64,000 bases of DNA, taken from positions 496,001 to 560,000 of the forward strand of contig NZ_CP033926.1 of NCBI RefSeq assembly GCF_003815775.1. The letters run 5' to 3'. Positions within the stretch are counted from its first letter, which is position 1. Each line of letters starts with the position of its first letter. A program made the position numbers and the translations under genes. A model generated the notes under the pieces. That model ran no database searches. It saw only the letters and a program-made list of their open reading frames with translations, and was not told where the DNA came from. The DNA is from Chryseobacterium joostei. GTDB lineage: Bacteria; Bacteroidota; Bacteroidia; Flavobacteriales; Weeksellaceae. Shown in pieces: positions 36,112 to 47,800 of this stretch.

Positions 36112-36969
36112 ATGAGTAAATTAAAAATTGCGATCCAAAAAAGCGGCCGGCTTTATGAAGAATCCTTACAGCTCCTCAAAGACTGCGGAATCTTCGTCAA
36201 TAACGGGAAAGATCAGCTTAAAGTTTCCGTAGATAACTTTCCGATGGAAATCATGTATCTCCGGAATTCAGATATTCCACAATACCTTGAAGATGGAGTG
36301 GTGGATATTGCCATTGTAGGTGAAAACCTATTGATTGAAAAGCAGAAGAATATTCAGATTGTTCAGAAGCTTGGATTTTCAAAATGCCGCGTATCCATCG
36401 CTGTTCCAAAAGATATTGAAACCGATGATCTGGCTTATTTTCAAGGCAAAAAAATTGCCACTTCTTATCCCAATACCCTTAGAAACTTTTTAGAAAAAGA
36501 AAGTATTACATCAGATATTCACGTTATTTCCGGTTCTGTGGAAATAGCTCCAAACATCGGTCTGGCGGACGGTATCTGTGATATTGTAAGCTCCGGAAGT
36601 ACTTTATTCAAAAATGGATTGCGAGAAACAGTTACTTTACTGAAATCAGAAGCTGTTTTAGCTCAAACACCAGAATTATCGCAGGATAAAACGGCTATTC
36701 TAGATAAGTTTTTATTCAGAATTAAGGCGGTTTTAAAAGCAAAAAACTCAAAATATATCCTGATGAATGTTCCCAATGATAAAATTCAAAAAATAGCAGA
36801 GGTACTTCCTGTACTGAAAAGTCCCACGGTTATTCCATTGGCGGAAGAAGGCTGGAGCAGTATTCATTCTGTGATTGATGAAGAGCGTTTTTGGGAAGTT
36901 ATAGATGAACTAAAGGAAAATGGGGCGCAGGATATCCTCATCATTCCAATTGATAAAATGGTTATTTAA
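36112..36969 (+). CDS. hisG: ATP phosphoribosyltransferase
   Basis: 285 aa, long-form HisG. It joins ATP and PRPP, the first and feedback-regulated step of histidine synthesis. KLKIAIQKSGRLYEESLQLL, VDIAIVGENLLIEK and GLADGICDIVSSGSTLFKNG are the substrate-binding segments. The C-terminal ACT-like regulatory domain (about 215-285) holds NVPNDKI and PTVIPLAEEGWSSIHSVI. ATG 36112 is chosen over TTG 36088 because it aligns with the family start. Confidence 0.95.
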   Translation: MSKLKIAIQKSGRLYEESLQLLKDCGIFVNNGKDQLKVSVDNFPMEIMYLRNSDIPQYLEDGVVDIAIVGENLLIEKQKNIQIVQKLGFSKCRVSIAVPKDIETDDLAYFQGKKIATSYPNTLRNFLEKESITSDIHVISGSVEIAPNIGLADGICDIVSSGSTLFKNGLRETVTLLKSEAVLAQTPELSQDKTAILDKFLFRIKAVLKAKNSKYILMNVPNDKIQKIAEVLPVLKSPTVIPLAEEGWSSIHSVIDEERFWEVIDELKENGAQDILIIPIDKMVI

Positions 36970-36979
36970 AAAAATACAA

Positions 36980-38254
36980 ATGAAAATATATAAGTATCCT
37001 CAGCGAGAAATTTGGGCAGATTTGGTAAAGCGTCCAACTTTTGAGCAAAATGAAATTTCAGAGTTGATTGCTGAAATTTTTAAGGAAGTTAAAGATAATG
37101 GAGATCGGGCTTTAATAGAGTTCAATAAGAAGTTTGACAAGGCTCAGACAGAGAATATTTCTGTTACAGACGCAGAAATTAAAAAAGCAGAAAACCAGAT
37201 CAGTGATGAATTAAAAATAGCAATTCAGGAGGCAAAGGAGAATATTTCTAAATTTCACACTTCTCAGATTCCGGAAATTCAAAAGGTTGAAACTACAAAG
37301 GGAGTGGTTTGTTGGAGAGAGAATAGAGCCGTAGAGAAAGTGGGAATCTACATTCCTGGGGGAACAGCCCCTTTGTTTTCAACAGTATTAATGCTTGCTG
37401 TACCTGCAAATCTAGCCGGATGCAAAGAGATTATTCTTTGTACACCACCAGATAAAGATGGGAATATCAATCCTGCTATTTTGTATGCGGCAAAGCTTTG
37501 CGGAGTCTCAAAAATCTTTAAAACAGGTGGAGCGCAGGCGGTAGCTGCCATGACCTTAGGAACTGAAAGTATTCCCAAGGTCTACAAGATATTCGGTCCC
37601 GGAAATCAGTTTGTGGTGGCCGCAAAAGAATATGCCCAACGCTATGGAGTCGCTATCGATATGCCGGCTGGTCCAAGCGAGGTTCTTGTCATAGCAGATG
37701 AGCAGGCGATCCCGGAATTTTGTGCAGCAGATCTTCTTTCACAGGCAGAACACGGAAGTGATAGTCAGGTTGTATTTCTTACGACTGACCTTAAAGTTTT
37801 TGATGAGACAATTGCTGCTGTTGAACAACAAGTCAGGGACTTACCTAGAAATGAATTTGCAAATCAATCGCTTGAAAATAGCAGCTTTATAGTAATGAAT
37901 AGTCTTGAGGAAGCTGTTGAATTCAGCAATCTTTATGCTCCGGAACACCTCATTTTAGCGATCAATGATTTCGAAAAATACATTCCGGTGATTGAAAATG
38001 CAGGGTCTGTTTTTCTGGGAAACTATTCCTGTGAAAGTGCCGGAGATTATGCCAGCGGAACCAATCACACGCTCCCTACTAATGCCTATGCAAGGAATTA
38101 CAGCGGAGTATCTCTGGATAGTTTTGTAAAGAAAATAACGTTTCAGCACTTATCTAAGGAGGGACTTCAGAATCTAGGAAAAACAATCGAGATAATGGCA
38201 GAAGCAGAAGGACTGTTTGCCCACAAAAATGCAGTATCAATCAGATTAAAATAA
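36980..38254 (+). CDS. hisD: Histidinol dehydrogenase
   Basis: 424 aa, normal length. It performs the last two oxidations from histidinol to histidine with NAD and zinc. VGIYIPGGTAPLFSTVLMLA, FKTGGAQAVAAMTLGTESIP, IFGPGNQFVVAAKEYAQ, DMPAGPSEVLVIAD and the zinc-site AEHGSDSQVV segment are all present. ATG 36980, 10 bp after hisG, is the proper start; a longer frame into hisG is an artefact. Confidence 0.96.
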   Translation: MKIYKYPQREIWADLVKRPTFEQNEISELIAEIFKEVKDNGDRALIEFNKKFDKAQTENISVTDAEIKKAENQISDELKIAIQEAKENISKFHTSQIPEIQKVETTKGVVCWRENRAVEKVGIYIPGGTAPLFSTVLMLAVPANLAGCKEIILCTPPDKDGNINPAILYAAKLCGVSKIFKTGGAQAVAAMTLGTESIPKVYKIFGPGNQFVVAAKEYAQRYGVAIDMPAGPSEVLVIADEQAIPEFCAADLLSQAEHGSDSQVVFLTTDLKVFDETIAAVEQQVRDLPRNEFANQSLENSSFIVMNSLEEAVEFSNLYAPEHLILAINDFEKYIPVIENAGSVFLGNYSCESAGDYASGTNHTLPTNAYARNYSGVSLDSFVKKITFQHLSKEGLQNLGKTIEIMAEAEGLFAHKNAVSIRLK

Positions 38255-38259
38255 TAAAA

Positions 38260-39291
38260 ATGAACACAATAAGTATCAATAATTTAGTAAGAGAAAATAT
38301 ATTAAAACTACAGCCTTATATCAGTTTTAGGGACCATAATCAATTTAATGATCCTGCCTTTTTAGATGCCAACGAAAGCCCTTTTGGAGAATGTAACCGT
38401 TATCCGGATTCAACGCAGAGAAAGCTTAAAAACAGATTGTCAGTACTTAAAAATGTTTCCCCATCACAGATTGCAATAGGAAACGGAAGTGATGAGCTGA
38501 TAGATTTAATCCTTAAGATTTTCTGCGAACCTAAAAAAGATTCCATTCTGATGATGAATCCATCGTTTGCCATGTATGGTTTTTATGCTACTATTAATGA
38601 AAACAGGGTTTTACAGATTAATTTGGATGAAAATTTTGACATTGTAAAAGATGATTTTTTAAGAATTGTAAAAGAGCAGCCCATTAAGGTTTTCTTTTTG
38701 TGTTCACCCAATAATCCCACGGGAAATAGTGTAGACGATATTGAATTCTATCTTCAGAATTTTGATGGAATTGTTGTGGTAGACGAAGCCTATATCGAAT
38801 TTTCCGGAAAGAAGTCAAGTCTGGAACTTTTGACTAAATACCCCAATCTTATTGTTCTTCAGACCTTTTCAAAGGCATGGGGAATTGCAGGTGCAAGAGT
38901 GGGAATGGCTTACGCTTCTGAAGAGATTATTAAACTAATCAATACGGTAAAAGCCCCTTACAATGTCAACGTATTAAGTCAGGAATTAATTTTAAAAACG
39001 TTGGATGAAGAAACCAATCTTCAGGAAAATGTAAGTAAAATCTTGGCAGAAAAAGAATGGTTACAGGAACGGTTTAAAGATATCAAATGTATTGATAAGG
39101 TATTTCCAACGGATGCCAATTTCTTTTTAATTAAAATGAAGAATGTAGGGAAAGTATACGACATGATGCTTGAGCAGGAAATCTTAACCAGCAGAAGAGA
39201 TCCGGCTATTCCGGGATGCATCAGAATTAATGTAGGAAATCGTCAGGACAATGAAAAACTGATCAATCTTTTAAAAAACATATCAGAATGA
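38260..39291 (+). CDS. hisC: Histidinol-phosphate aminotransferase
   Basis: 343 aa, a PLP-dependent class I/II aminotransferase converting imidazole-acetol phosphate to histidinol phosphate. [20 protein letters not shown] is the substrate end, [16 protein letters not shown] and [11 protein letters not shown] hold the PLP contacts, and [17 protein letters not shown] carries the catalytic Lys. It lies 5 bp after hisD and overlaps hisB by 4 bp. Confidence 0.95.
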   Translation: MNTISINNLVRENILKLQPYISFRDHNQFNDPAFLDANESPFGECNRYPDSTQRKLKNRLSVLKNVSPSQIAIGNGSDELIDLILKIFCEPKKDSILMMNPSFAMYGFYATINENRVLQINLDENFDIVKDDFLRIVKEQPIKVFFLCSPNNPTGNSVDDIEFYLQNFDGIVVVDEAYIEFSGKKSSLELLTKYPNLIVLQTFSKAWGIAGARVGMAYASEEIIKLINTVKAPYNVNVLSQELILKTLDEETNLQENVSKILAEKEWLQERFKDIKCIDKVFPTDANFFLIKMKNVGKVYDMMLEQEILTSRRDPAIPGCIRINVGNRQDNEKLINLLKNISE

Positions 39292-40382
39292 AAAAAGTAC
39301 TGTTTATAGATCGGGATGGAACGTTAATTATAGAGCCACCCACAGATTTTCAGGTAGATTCACTGGAAAAACTTGAATTTTATCCAGGTGTTTTTCAAAG
39401 TCTGTCCAAAATAGCCAATGAGCTAGATTATGAGCTAGTAATGGTAACCAATCAGGATGGTTTGGGAACTGAAAGCTTTCCTCTGGAAGACTTTATAAAA
39501 CCGCAGGAAAAGATGCTCAAAACGTTTGAAAATGAAGGAATAATCTTTAGTGAAATTTTAATAGATAAGAGTTTTGAACATGAAGGTTTACCTACCAGAA
39601 AACCAGGAACTGCAATGCTTGGGAAATACATCTATGGAAATTACGATCTTGAAAATTCCTATGTAATCGGTGATCGAGTTACGGACATTCAATTAGCTAA
39701 AAACTTGGGATCTAAGTCTATTTTTATAAACCAAAGCTTTAATGAGGAAGCAAGCCTTGTTACCACAGAATGGAATGAGATTTATCGCTTCTTAAAAGAT
39801 GGAATGAGAAGAGCGAGAGTATCCAGAAAAACCAATGAAACAGAAATAGATATTGAAGTTAATATTGATGGAAACGGTAATTCTGAAATTTCAACAGGGC
39901 TTCATTTCTTTGATCACATGTTGGAACAGATCGCCAGACACGGAAATATGGACCTTACGATCAAGGTGAACGGAGATCTTGCCGTGGATGAGCACCATAC
40001 CATTGAAGATACAGGAATTGTACTGGGAGAAGCTATTGTAAAGGCATTGGGAAAGAAAAAAGGTATTGAAAGATATGGTTTCCTGCTTCCTATGGATGAT
40101 TGTCTGTCGCAGGTAGCCATTGATTTTGGAGGAAGGCCGTGGTTAGTTTGGGATGCTGAATTTAAAAGAGAAAAAATAGGAGATGTTCCTACAGAAATGT
40201 TCTTTCACTTTTTTAAATCGTTTACAGATTCCTCAAAATCTAATTTGAATATCAAAGCGGAAGGAGACAATGAACACCACAAGATAGAATCTATTTTCAA
40301 GGCATTTGCAAAGGCAATTAAAATGGCTGTTAATCAATCAGATGCCAATTATGGTTTACCCTCAACTAAAGGAAGTTTATAA
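39288..40382 (+). CDS. hisB: Bifunctional histidinol-phosphatase / imidazoleglycerol-phosphate dehydratase
   Basis: 364 aa fusion. The N-terminal HAD phosphatase (1-165) has [20 protein letters not shown] and [14 protein letters not shown]. The C-terminal dehydratase (170-364) has [36 protein letters not shown] and [20 protein letters not shown], with the metal-binding His repeats. It catalyses two non-adjacent steps of the pathway. Confidence 0.96.
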   Translation: MKKVLFIDRDGTLIIEPPTDFQVDSLEKLEFYPGVFQSLSKIANELDYELVMVTNQDGLGTESFPLEDFIKPQEKMLKTFENEGIIFSEILIDKSFEHEGLPTRKPGTAMLGKYIYGNYDLENSYVIGDRVTDIQLAKNLGSKSIFINQSFNEEASLVTTEWNEIYRFLKDGMRRARVSRKTNETEIDIEVNIDGNGNSEISTGLHFFDHMLEQIARHGNMDLTIKVNGDLAVDEHHTIEDTGIVLGEAIVKALGKKKGIERYGFLLPMDDCLSQVAIDFGGRPWLVWDAEFKREKIGDVPTEMFFHFFKSFTDSSKSNLNIKAEGDNEHHKIESIFKAFAKAIKMAVNQSDANYGLPSTKGSL

Positions 40383-40385
40383 GAT

Positions 40386-40967
40386 ATGATTGCAATAATA
40401 AAATATAACGGTGGAAATGTGAGTTCTGTACAGAATGCATTAAACAGGCTTCAGGTAGACTCTGTAATTACAGATGATCCTGAAGTTATTGTAAATGCTG
40501 ATAAGGTTATTTTTCCGGGTGTGGGTGAAGCATCTTCTACCATGAAATTATTAAAGGAAAAAGGTCTTGATTTACTTATTCCCAGTCTGAAACAGCCCGT
40601 TTTGGGGATTTGTCTGGGAATGCAGTTAATGTGTAAAGCTAATGAGGAAGGAAACACTGAAGGAATGGGGATTTTTGATATCAATGTGAAAAGGTTTCCG
40701 CCTCAGGGCCTTGTGCCACATATGGGCTGGAATACTGTTGCAAATCAAAACTCTTCATTATTTTCAGACATTGAAAAAGATGATGATGTCTATTTTGTAC
40801 ACAGTTACTATTGTGAGCTGTCAGACTTTACCACTTCGGTTTGTGACTATATTCTGCCATTCAGTGCGTCTTTACAGAAAGATAATTTCTATGCGATGCA
40901 GTTTCACCCGGAAAAATCAGGAACCATTGGTCGTCAAATACTTAAAAACTTTATAAATTTATCATAA
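40386..40967 (+). CDS. hisH: Imidazole glycerol phosphate synthase, glutaminase subunit
   Basis: 193 aa, class I glutamine amidotransferase. [10 protein letters not shown] carries the nucleophilic Cys and MQFHPEKSG the His/Glu pair. It supplies ammonia through a tunnel to HisF. It shares the TAATG junction with hisA. Confidence 0.95.
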   Translation: MIAIIKYNGGNVSSVQNALNRLQVDSVITDDPEVIVNADKVIFPGVGEASSTMKLLKEKGLDLLIPSLKQPVLGICLGMQLMCKANEEGNTEGMGIFDINVKRFPPQGLVPHMGWNTVANQNSSLFSDIEKDDDVYFVHSYYCELSDFTTSVCDYILPFSASLQKDNFYAMQFHPEKSGTIGRQILKNFINLS

Positions 40968-41689
40968 TGAAGATTATTCCGGCTATTGATATTATTGATG
41001 GAAAATGTGTGCGTTTATCAAAAGGTGACTACAGCACAAAGAAAATATACAATGAAAACCCTGTAGAGGTTGCAAGGGAATTTGAAGATTTTGGAATTAA
41101 ATATCTGCATTTGGTAGATCTTGATGGTGCAAAATCAAAGCATATCGTGAATCAAAAAGTGTTAGAGGATATTGCAGGCTCAACTTCACTTCACATTGAT
41201 TTTGGAGGTGGATTGAAAACAGAGCAGGATATAGAAATTGCATTCAATTCCGGTGCAAAGCAGATTACGCTAGGAAGTATTGCAGTTCAGGATCCTGAGT
41301 TTTGTTATCGCGCCATCGAAAAGTACGGTCCGGAAAAGATCATCCTTGGAGCAGACTGTGATAACAGAAAAATTAAAACCTCCGGATGGCAAGAGGAAAG
41401 TAATGAGGATATTATTGATTTCATTCTTCAATATCAGGAAAAAGGAATTCAGAGCACAATATGCACCGATATTTCAAAGGATGGAATGCTGGAAGGTCCC
41501 TCAACGGGTCTGTATATTGAAATTTTATACAAAACTTCAGTTCAGTTGGTAGCAAGTGGTGGGATTTCCGGCATCATGGATGTCCATAAAATGAAAGATG
41601 TCGGCTGCTCCGGGACAATTATAGGGAAAGCCATTTATGAGGGAAAAATAAGCCTCCAACAACTTCAAAACTTTATTGAAAATGCTTAA
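40967..41689 (+). CDS. hisA: ProFAR isomerase
   Basis: 240 aa TIM barrel with two phosphate-binding halves: [40 protein letters not shown] and [20 protein letters not shown]. It isomerises ProFAR to PRFAR. The start codon overlaps the hisH stop (TAATG), and the end overlaps hisF by 8 bp. Confidence 0.95.
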   Translation: MKIIPAIDIIDGKCVRLSKGDYSTKKIYNENPVEVAREFEDFGIKYLHLVDLDGAKSKHIVNQKVLEDIAGSTSLHIDFGGGLKTEQDIEIAFNSGAKQITLGSIAVQDPEFCYRAIEKYGPEKIILGADCDNRKIKTSGWQEESNEDIIDFILQYQEKGIQSTICTDISKDGMLEGPSTGLYIEILYKTSVQLVASGGISGIMDVHKMKDVGCSGTIIGKAIYEGKISLQQLQNFIENA

Positions 41690-42434
41690 AAAAAGAATTA
41701 TTCCGTGTCTGGATATTAAAGATGGTTGTACTGTAAAGGGAGTCAATTTTGAGGACTTAAAAAATGCAGGAGATCCCGTAGAACTGGCAAAAAAATATGA
41801 ACAGGAGGGAGCTGATGAACTTGTTTTTCTTGATATTACTGCAACCCTTGAAGATCGAAAAACATTTGTAGAATTAGTAAGAGATATTGCCAAAGAGTTA
41901 AGCATTCCTTTTACGGTAGGCGGTGGAATTTCGTCTATTGAAGATGTCAGAAAACTTTTGGAAGCAGGAGCGGATAAGATTAGTATCAATTCTTCCGCAG
42001 TGAAAAATCCAAAGCTTATCTCTGATTTGGCAAATGAATTTGGGAGCCAGTGTATTGTAGTTGCTATTGATACAAGATGGGTAGGAGATGTAGATCTTGT
42101 TCATATTAATGGAGGTAGAAAGGCTACCGAGCTTACCACTGTAGAATGGGCAAGGCAGGCAGAGAATTTTGGGGCCGGTGAAATCCTCTTAACTTCTATG
42201 GATGGTGACGGAACAAAAAATGGCTTTGATTTACGGATTACAAAACTTGTTTCAGAAAACGTAAGTATTCCTGTCATTGCTTCCGGAGGTGCAGGCACTG
42301 TAGAGGACTTTGTTCAAGTATTCAATGAGACCAAGGCTACGGGAGCATTGGCAGCCAGTATATTCCATTTTAATGAAATTAGCATTCCGGATTTAAAACA
42401 ACAATTAAAAACTCAAAAAATAGAAGTACGATGA
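41682..42434 (+). CDS. hisF: Imidazole glycerol phosphate synthase, cyclase subunit
   Basis: 250 aa TIM barrel. [20 protein letters not shown] (catalytic Asp), [36 protein letters not shown] and [15 protein letters not shown] (second catalytic Asp) are present. It forms IGP and AICAR using ammonia from HisH. ATG 41682 inside the end of hisA is preferred to TTG 41676. Confidence 0.95.
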   Translation: MLKKRIIPCLDIKDGCTVKGVNFEDLKNAGDPVELAKKYEQEGADELVFLDITATLEDRKTFVELVRDIAKELSIPFTVGGGISSIEDVRKLLEAGADKISINSSAVKNPKLISDLANEFGSQCIVVAIDTRWVGDVDLVHINGGRKATELTTVEWARQAENFGAGEILLTSMDGDGTKNGFDLRITKLVSENVSIPVIASGGAGTVEDFVQVFNETKATGALAASIFHFNEISIPDLKQQLKTQKIEVR

Positions 42435-43018
42435 ACATTGATTTTAATAAAGATAATGGCCTTGTTCCGGTAGTTATTCAGGACAACAGAACATTGCAGG
42501 TTTTGATGCTGGGCTACATGAATGAGGAAGCATTTGAAAAGACAAAAAAAGAAAAAAGGGTAACTTTCTTCAGTCGCTCCAAAAATAGATTATGGACAAA
42601 AGGAGAGGAGTCCGGTAATTTTCTGGAAGTGAAAAGTATAGACATAGACTGTGATCAGGATACCATACTAATTAAGGTAATTCCAACGAATGTGGTTTGC
42701 CATACAGGAACTTTCAGTTGCTTCGGAGAAAAGGATTCCAAGGGATTTTTATACGAATTGGAAGAGAAGATATCTCAAAGAATTGATAAGAAAGTGGAAG
42801 ATTCTTATACCTATTCGCTGTATCAGAGAGGGATTAATAAAATGGCTCAAAAAGTAGGAGAGGAAGCTGTAGAAGTAGTGATTGAAGCTAAAGATAGTAA
42901 TGATATACTTTTTAAAAATGAAGCTGCAGATCTTTTATATCATTTTCTTATCCTATTGAAAGCAAAAGACTTTTCGTTGGAAGATATAGAAAAAATTCTT
43001 CAAGACAGAAATAAATGA
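42431..43018 (+). CDS. hisI: Bifunctional PRA-CH cyclohydrolase / PRA-PH pyrophosphatase
   Basis: 195 aa HisIE fusion. The cyclohydrolase half (1-105) has [20 protein letters not shown] and [13 protein letters not shown] with metal-binding Asp/Cys. The pyrophosphohydrolase half (110-195) has [20 protein letters not shown] and [13 protein letters not shown], the MazG-like Glu/Asp cluster. It catalyses steps two and three of the pathway. The ATG overlaps the hisF stop (ATGA). Confidence 0.95.
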   Translation: MNIDFNKDNGLVPVVIQDNRTLQVLMLGYMNEEAFEKTKKEKRVTFFSRSKNRLWTKGEESGNFLEVKSIDIDCDQDTILIKVIPTNVVCHTGTFSCFGEKDSKGFLYELEEKISQRIDKKVEDSYTYSLYQRGINKMAQKVGEEAVEVVIEAKDSNDILFKNEAADLLYHFLILLKAKDFSLEDIEKILQDRNK

Positions 43019-43047
43019 AGCCTTTGAAATTTTCAAAGGCTTTTTTA
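43018..43047 (+). terminator. his operon terminator
   Basis: Stem AAGCCTTTGA/TCAAAGGCTT with a short loop followed by TTTTTTATT, directly at the hisIE stop. Confidence 0.85.
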
Positions 43048-43184
43048 TTGTGAAAATAATACGTCATGTTCTGTCGCTTCGTGAAAATATCTTTGTGTTT
43101 AGATAATATGGAATGATAAAATATATCTGTAGGTTATTTTTATATCAAATCCCTTTAATAAAGGTTTCAAGTCATAAAAAAAGT

Positions 43185-43192
43185 TAAATTTG
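43185..43192 (+). promoter_or_regulatory. Putative -7 element TAAATTTG
   Basis: Matches TAnnTTTG 42 bp before the T9SS-sorted protein and probably drives the RHS cluster. A TTTC at about 43165 is a weak -33 candidate. Confidence 0.45.
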
Positions 43193-43234
43193 TGGCAAAA
43201 TAATAAAACTAATTACTAACTTAAAAATACAGGA

Positions 43235-44827
43235 ATGAAAAAAATTTATCTCGGTGCATTTACCTTGTGCACTGTGCTGGGTATGTCTGCCCAGGAAGTA
43301 ATCTGGCAAAGGGACATCAGATCCTCTACCCAGGACTTTCTAAGCCAGGTGACCACTACCATCGATCAGCAATACCTTATTACGGGAAGCTCCATCCAGA
43401 GCGATAAACTCCAACAAAATAACAGACAAAACAACGGCTACGACTTCCATCTGGTAAAACTGAACCAACAGGGAGAACAGGTTTTTGAAAAATACTTTTC
43501 AGGACAGAATCATGATTATCTTTCAGCAACCGTAACCACGCAGGATGGAGGATTCCTCTTGGCGGGAACCTCATATTCAGGGAAAGGATTGGATAAAAAG
43601 GATGACTCCAAGGGAGGTTCTGACGTCTGGTTGATTCGAATTAATGAATTTGGGGATGAGCTGTGGCAGAAAACCCTGGGAAGCTCCTTGGATGAGGAAG
43701 CCAGGGCAGTGATCCAAACCACGGACCAGGGATTCATTATGGCAGGAAACATCCAGAACTCACCCAAGGGACATGGCTCCAAGGATGTATGGGTGGTTAA
43801 ACTTGATAAAAACGGCAAGGAAATCTCCCAGCTTATTTTAGGTGGAAGAGGTCTTGACGAGGTTGAAAAAATGATTCCCACAAGGGATGGCGGAGCCTTA
43901 CTGGGCGTCTATTCCCGAAGCGGGATTGTCAATAATGGTGGCAATGCCTCAAATGAAAAACCGGCTAGCGACAACCAACCCTCTACAACCTCCAAGCAAA
44001 GTGAAAACTTTGGTGAGGGTGATTACTGGATCATCAAGCTCGATAAGAGCGGAAAGATTGAATGGGAAAAGAACCTTGGCGGAAAGGGAGATGACCACAT
44101 CAGAACTTTAGCATTGGCTTCCAATGGGTACATCATTGGCGGGGAATCCAGATCGGAAAGGTCAGGAAACAAGACGGTGGGAATTGAAGAGGGAACAGAT
44201 CTTTGGCTGGTATCCTTGAATGAGCGTGGGGATGAGCAGTGGCAAAAGTCCTACACCTTTGGCAACAGGGATGTTCTAATGGGAATGAATGTAATCCAGA
44301 GTCAAGACTTGACCAAGGGAATTTTGTTGGGTGGCTATACGCAGGCTGAGGGAAGAATAGAAAAGGATGATGAGACATTCTGGATGCTGTACCTTGACGG
44401 AAATGGAAATGAGCAGTGGAGAAAGCACATCAAGGGAGAATCCAGGAAAAGGGAGGAAAGACTTTCAGATTTAAGATTAAACAAAGATGGCTCCATTATT
44501 CTGGCAGGAACGAGTGCCGAGGAACTGGGCAAGGAAAACTGGAAGATTGTAAAGCTGGGTGACAGGCAGGTGAATGACTTGATTGAAAAATATGACATCA
44601 AGATCTATCCAAACCCGGTATCCGATTATGCCTACGTAGAAATAGGTTTTGACTTCAAGGAAGCTGATATTCTGGTTTATGACATGAGTGGGAGACAACT
44701 GCAAAACCTGAAGACCAAAAATAGAGTTACTAAAATTAATACACAGGCTCTGGTTCAGGGAGCTTATCTGGTGACGATAAAGACTGATAATAACAAGACG
44801 GCGAATGCAAAGCTGATTAAGAAATAA
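43235..44827 (+). CDS. T9SS-exported protein with repeated Kelch/WD-like blades
   Basis: 530 aa. The signal peptide MKKIYLGAFTLCTVLGMSAQ is followed by tandem blades containing DFHLVKLNQQGEQVFEKYFS, DVWLIRINEFGDELWQKTLG, DVWVVKLDKNGKEISQLILG and DYWIIKLDKSGKIEWEKNLG, which predict a beta-propeller. The last 75 residues are a type A T9SS sorting domain (YDIKIYPNPVSDYAYVEIGF, then MSGRQLQNL, NTQALVQGAYLVTI). It should be secreted or surface-attached. It lies 14 bp before the RHS genes and may be their surface partner. Confidence 0.8.
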   Translation: MKKIYLGAFTLCTVLGMSAQEVIWQRDIRSSTQDFLSQVTTTIDQQYLITGSSIQSDKLQQNNRQNNGYDFHLVKLNQQGEQVFEKYFSGQNHDYLSATVTTQDGGFLLAGTSYSGKGLDKKDDSKGGSDVWLIRINEFGDELWQKTLGSSLDEEARAVIQTTDQGFIMAGNIQNSPKGHGSKDVWVVKLDKNGKEISQLILGGRGLDEVEKMIPTRDGGALLGVYSRSGIVNNGGNASNEKPASDNQPSTTSKQSENFGEGDYWIIKLDKSGKIEWEKNLGGKGDDHIRTLALASNGYIIGGESRSERSGNKTVGIEEGTDLWLVSLNERGDEQWQKSYTFGNRDVLMGMNVIQSQDLTKGILLGGYTQAEGRIEKDDETFWMLYLDGNGNEQWRKHIKGESRKREERLSDLRLNKDGSIILAGTSAEELGKENWKIVKLGDRQVNDLIEKYDIKIYPNPVSDYAYVEIGFDFKEADILVYDMSGRQLQNLKTKNRVTKINTQALVQGAYLVTIKTDNNKTANAKLIKK

Positions 44828-44841
44828 AAAAACTGATAACA

Positions 44842-47800
44842 ATGAAGAAAATAATTATTCCCATAGGCATCCTGCTTATGATGGGAACCCTGCATGCACA
44901 ACAAAATAACAAGATTATTCCCTCGGTTATTGCGCCTAATATTGATGCGAATGCTTTAGGGGTCTTTGATAAGCAATCCGTGAATCTGTCCACGGGAACC
45001 CCCAATATAGAGGTGCTTTTCCATACCATTCGTGTAGGGGATCTTGAACTGCCCATTAAGTTGCAATATGATGCCTCCGGAATTAAGGTTGGGCAAATGG
45101 CGACCTCCGTGGGGCTGGGCTGGTCCATTAATAACTCAGGTATACTGACTCAGGAAGTGAGGGATAAGATAGACGGACAATCCACCAATATTATTCAGCA
45201 ATACGTCAATACCCCTACCATTGATGGAAGAAATGCCATTCTATACAATTATGAGCATCTTAATCAGCCCTATACAGGGACTGATCTGGAAACAGATATT
45301 TATACTGTTAATTACTTTGGAAATACCATTCCGTTTTTCTACAACTATAATGATAACACCTACATTGCCCAGCAAAAGGACAATACCAGAATTGTTAAGG
45401 GAGCGAATAAATGGACTGTCTCTCTTGGTGATGGCACTGAATTCAACTTCAATAACATGTACTCCCGTAAGTCTGTGAATTCCATTACGATCCCAAAGTC
45501 TCCAAATGCAAGTGCTGGCGGTTCAGTCACTTCTCCTGAGCTCAATGACTCCTGGTACCTTACCGATATTGCCAGCCGTGGACAATCTGCCAAACTTGAA
45601 TATGTCAGCTCGTCCAATCGCTATTACTCAAAGGGAACGGAAAACTATAAAGTCGTTTCAATATTGAGAAATGTTGAAAATGTTAAGATGATAAGTTCGA
45701 TTACCACTCCCTATGAAAAGGTGGTCTTTGAGTATAGCCCGGAAAGAGAGGATATGAACGGGGATAATGGGAAAGCTGACCTGTTGAAGTTCATCAAGGT
45801 ATTTGACAATTATGGAAAGCTTGTGAAGCAATTCCAACTGGTCTATGACTATTATAATGAAACAGAGCCCTTACCGAATTATGCAGCAACATCAATGGTT
45901 GAAAATTATAAAAGCAAAAGACTGAGGCTAAGGGAGGTGAAGAGGCTGGATATCCCAAGTGGTAACTATCAGAATCATTATGCTTTTTCCTATAATTCCG
46001 ATATACTACCCAATAGATTCTCTCCCAAGCAGGATCTTTGGGGATACTATAATGGCAAGCCCAATATTGAATATATGTTTCTGGGAGATTCATCCTGGGG
46101 CGGCGGTGGCACTCCTGCGAATCTAAATGTTGATCCCGCGTACAGTGGTCTTGGGCAGATTAGTACGGTAACCTATCCTACAGGGGGGTACTCACAGTAT
46201 ACCTTTGAGAGTAATGAGTCTGCAAAGCCGGCTAACTATGATCAGATGATTCCTGAGGCCGAGGAATTTACCCCCAGGGCAGTAAATATTGCAAGGATGC
46301 CGGTCCACTACAAAGGACATGGGAAATTTGAGGTTCCCTTTACAGTGGATTCAGAGATAATCGGTAATGTTCTAAGAGCCCAGGTAAGAATAACAAATTG
46401 TCCCGGTCCATATTATGAAACAACCTGCCCCTACAAGGTTATGATTGACGGAATGTGGATCAATCCTGAAAAAGATAAAGATTTGGTTGCCAGTAGCTTT
46501 AACCTAGGTGTTGGTCCTCATAAGCTTCAGGCGAGTTCGAGTGTCATGGAGGACTTTGATGACATGGAGTTTCCATATTACTTTTCAGCGGGGATACAAT
46601 GGAAGCAACGTAAAACCTTGGCCGAAATGAGAGATACCCCCATACTTATAGGTGGAAGAAGAGTGCAGCAGATTGTTACCAATGCCGGTGATCAGTTTCA
46701 CACCCAAAAATTTGTCTATACACTGGAGGATGGAAAGACTACGTCAGGAAGTATCATTACGGCTCCCTATGTGGCCATGAAGGATGGCAGTGGGAAGGTT
46801 ATCTTTTCAATAGGTACCAATCCGCTTTCCAAGCTTAGGGGGCAAAACCTGGTCTACAGAAGAGTGGAAAAAATAGAGTTGGATAACTATGGCAGATCCA
46901 ACGGAAAAACGGTGCAGTACTTTAACAAGCCCATTGGAGGCTTGAGTTTCAACAGATACCCATTCCCACCACCTGATGACAGGAGCCACATGAGTGGGCA
47001 ACTTACCAAGGAAGAATACTTTAAGTATGACTATGTTGCTGATGACTTCAAGAAAGTAGAGGATGTCAATTACCTGTATTCCTATCCTGAAAAATGTAGC
47101 ATAGACAATCCCACTCCTGACTGTATTACAAGATTAAAGGGACTATCATACAGTGAAATTGTTGGTATAATCAATACGAATGCAACGATCTATGATGATA
47201 TTGATTGGGGCCTTTATTCTTTGGAAGCCTCACCTTATAAACTGCTTAGAAAGATATCAACCAAATACCTTGACAATGGAGGCCTGATTACCAAGGAAGA
47301 GATGGATTATACCTCATCCATCCATAACAACCTTACCAAAAGTATCACCACCTTTCCGGACAATACCATTCAGGAGACAAGCTACCAGTATGCCCATGAG
47401 CAGAGCAATACCGATATGATTACTGCCAACATGATTGGTATTCCGCTTCAAACCGAGGTTAAGGAAAATGGAAAGGTGATCTCAAAGGTAAGAAGCATCT
47501 ATGGAAAGAATGCACAAACCAGCAATTTGGTGCTTCCTGTATCAGAGCAAAAGTTTGATTCTGACAATACTGCTTCCGCACAAAGTATAGTAAGCTATGA
47601 CCAGTATGATGCCAACGGAAATATTTTGCAGTATACCACAAAAGGAAGTGTTCCGACGGCCATTATCTGGGGCTATAAGAATACCCAACCTATTGCCAAG
47701 ATAGAGGGAGCCACCTATCTGGAAGCGGCAGCACTGGCCGCTGACATCATTGCGAAGTCAAACGAGGACGTGGATGCGGATAAAGAAAAAGCACTGATGA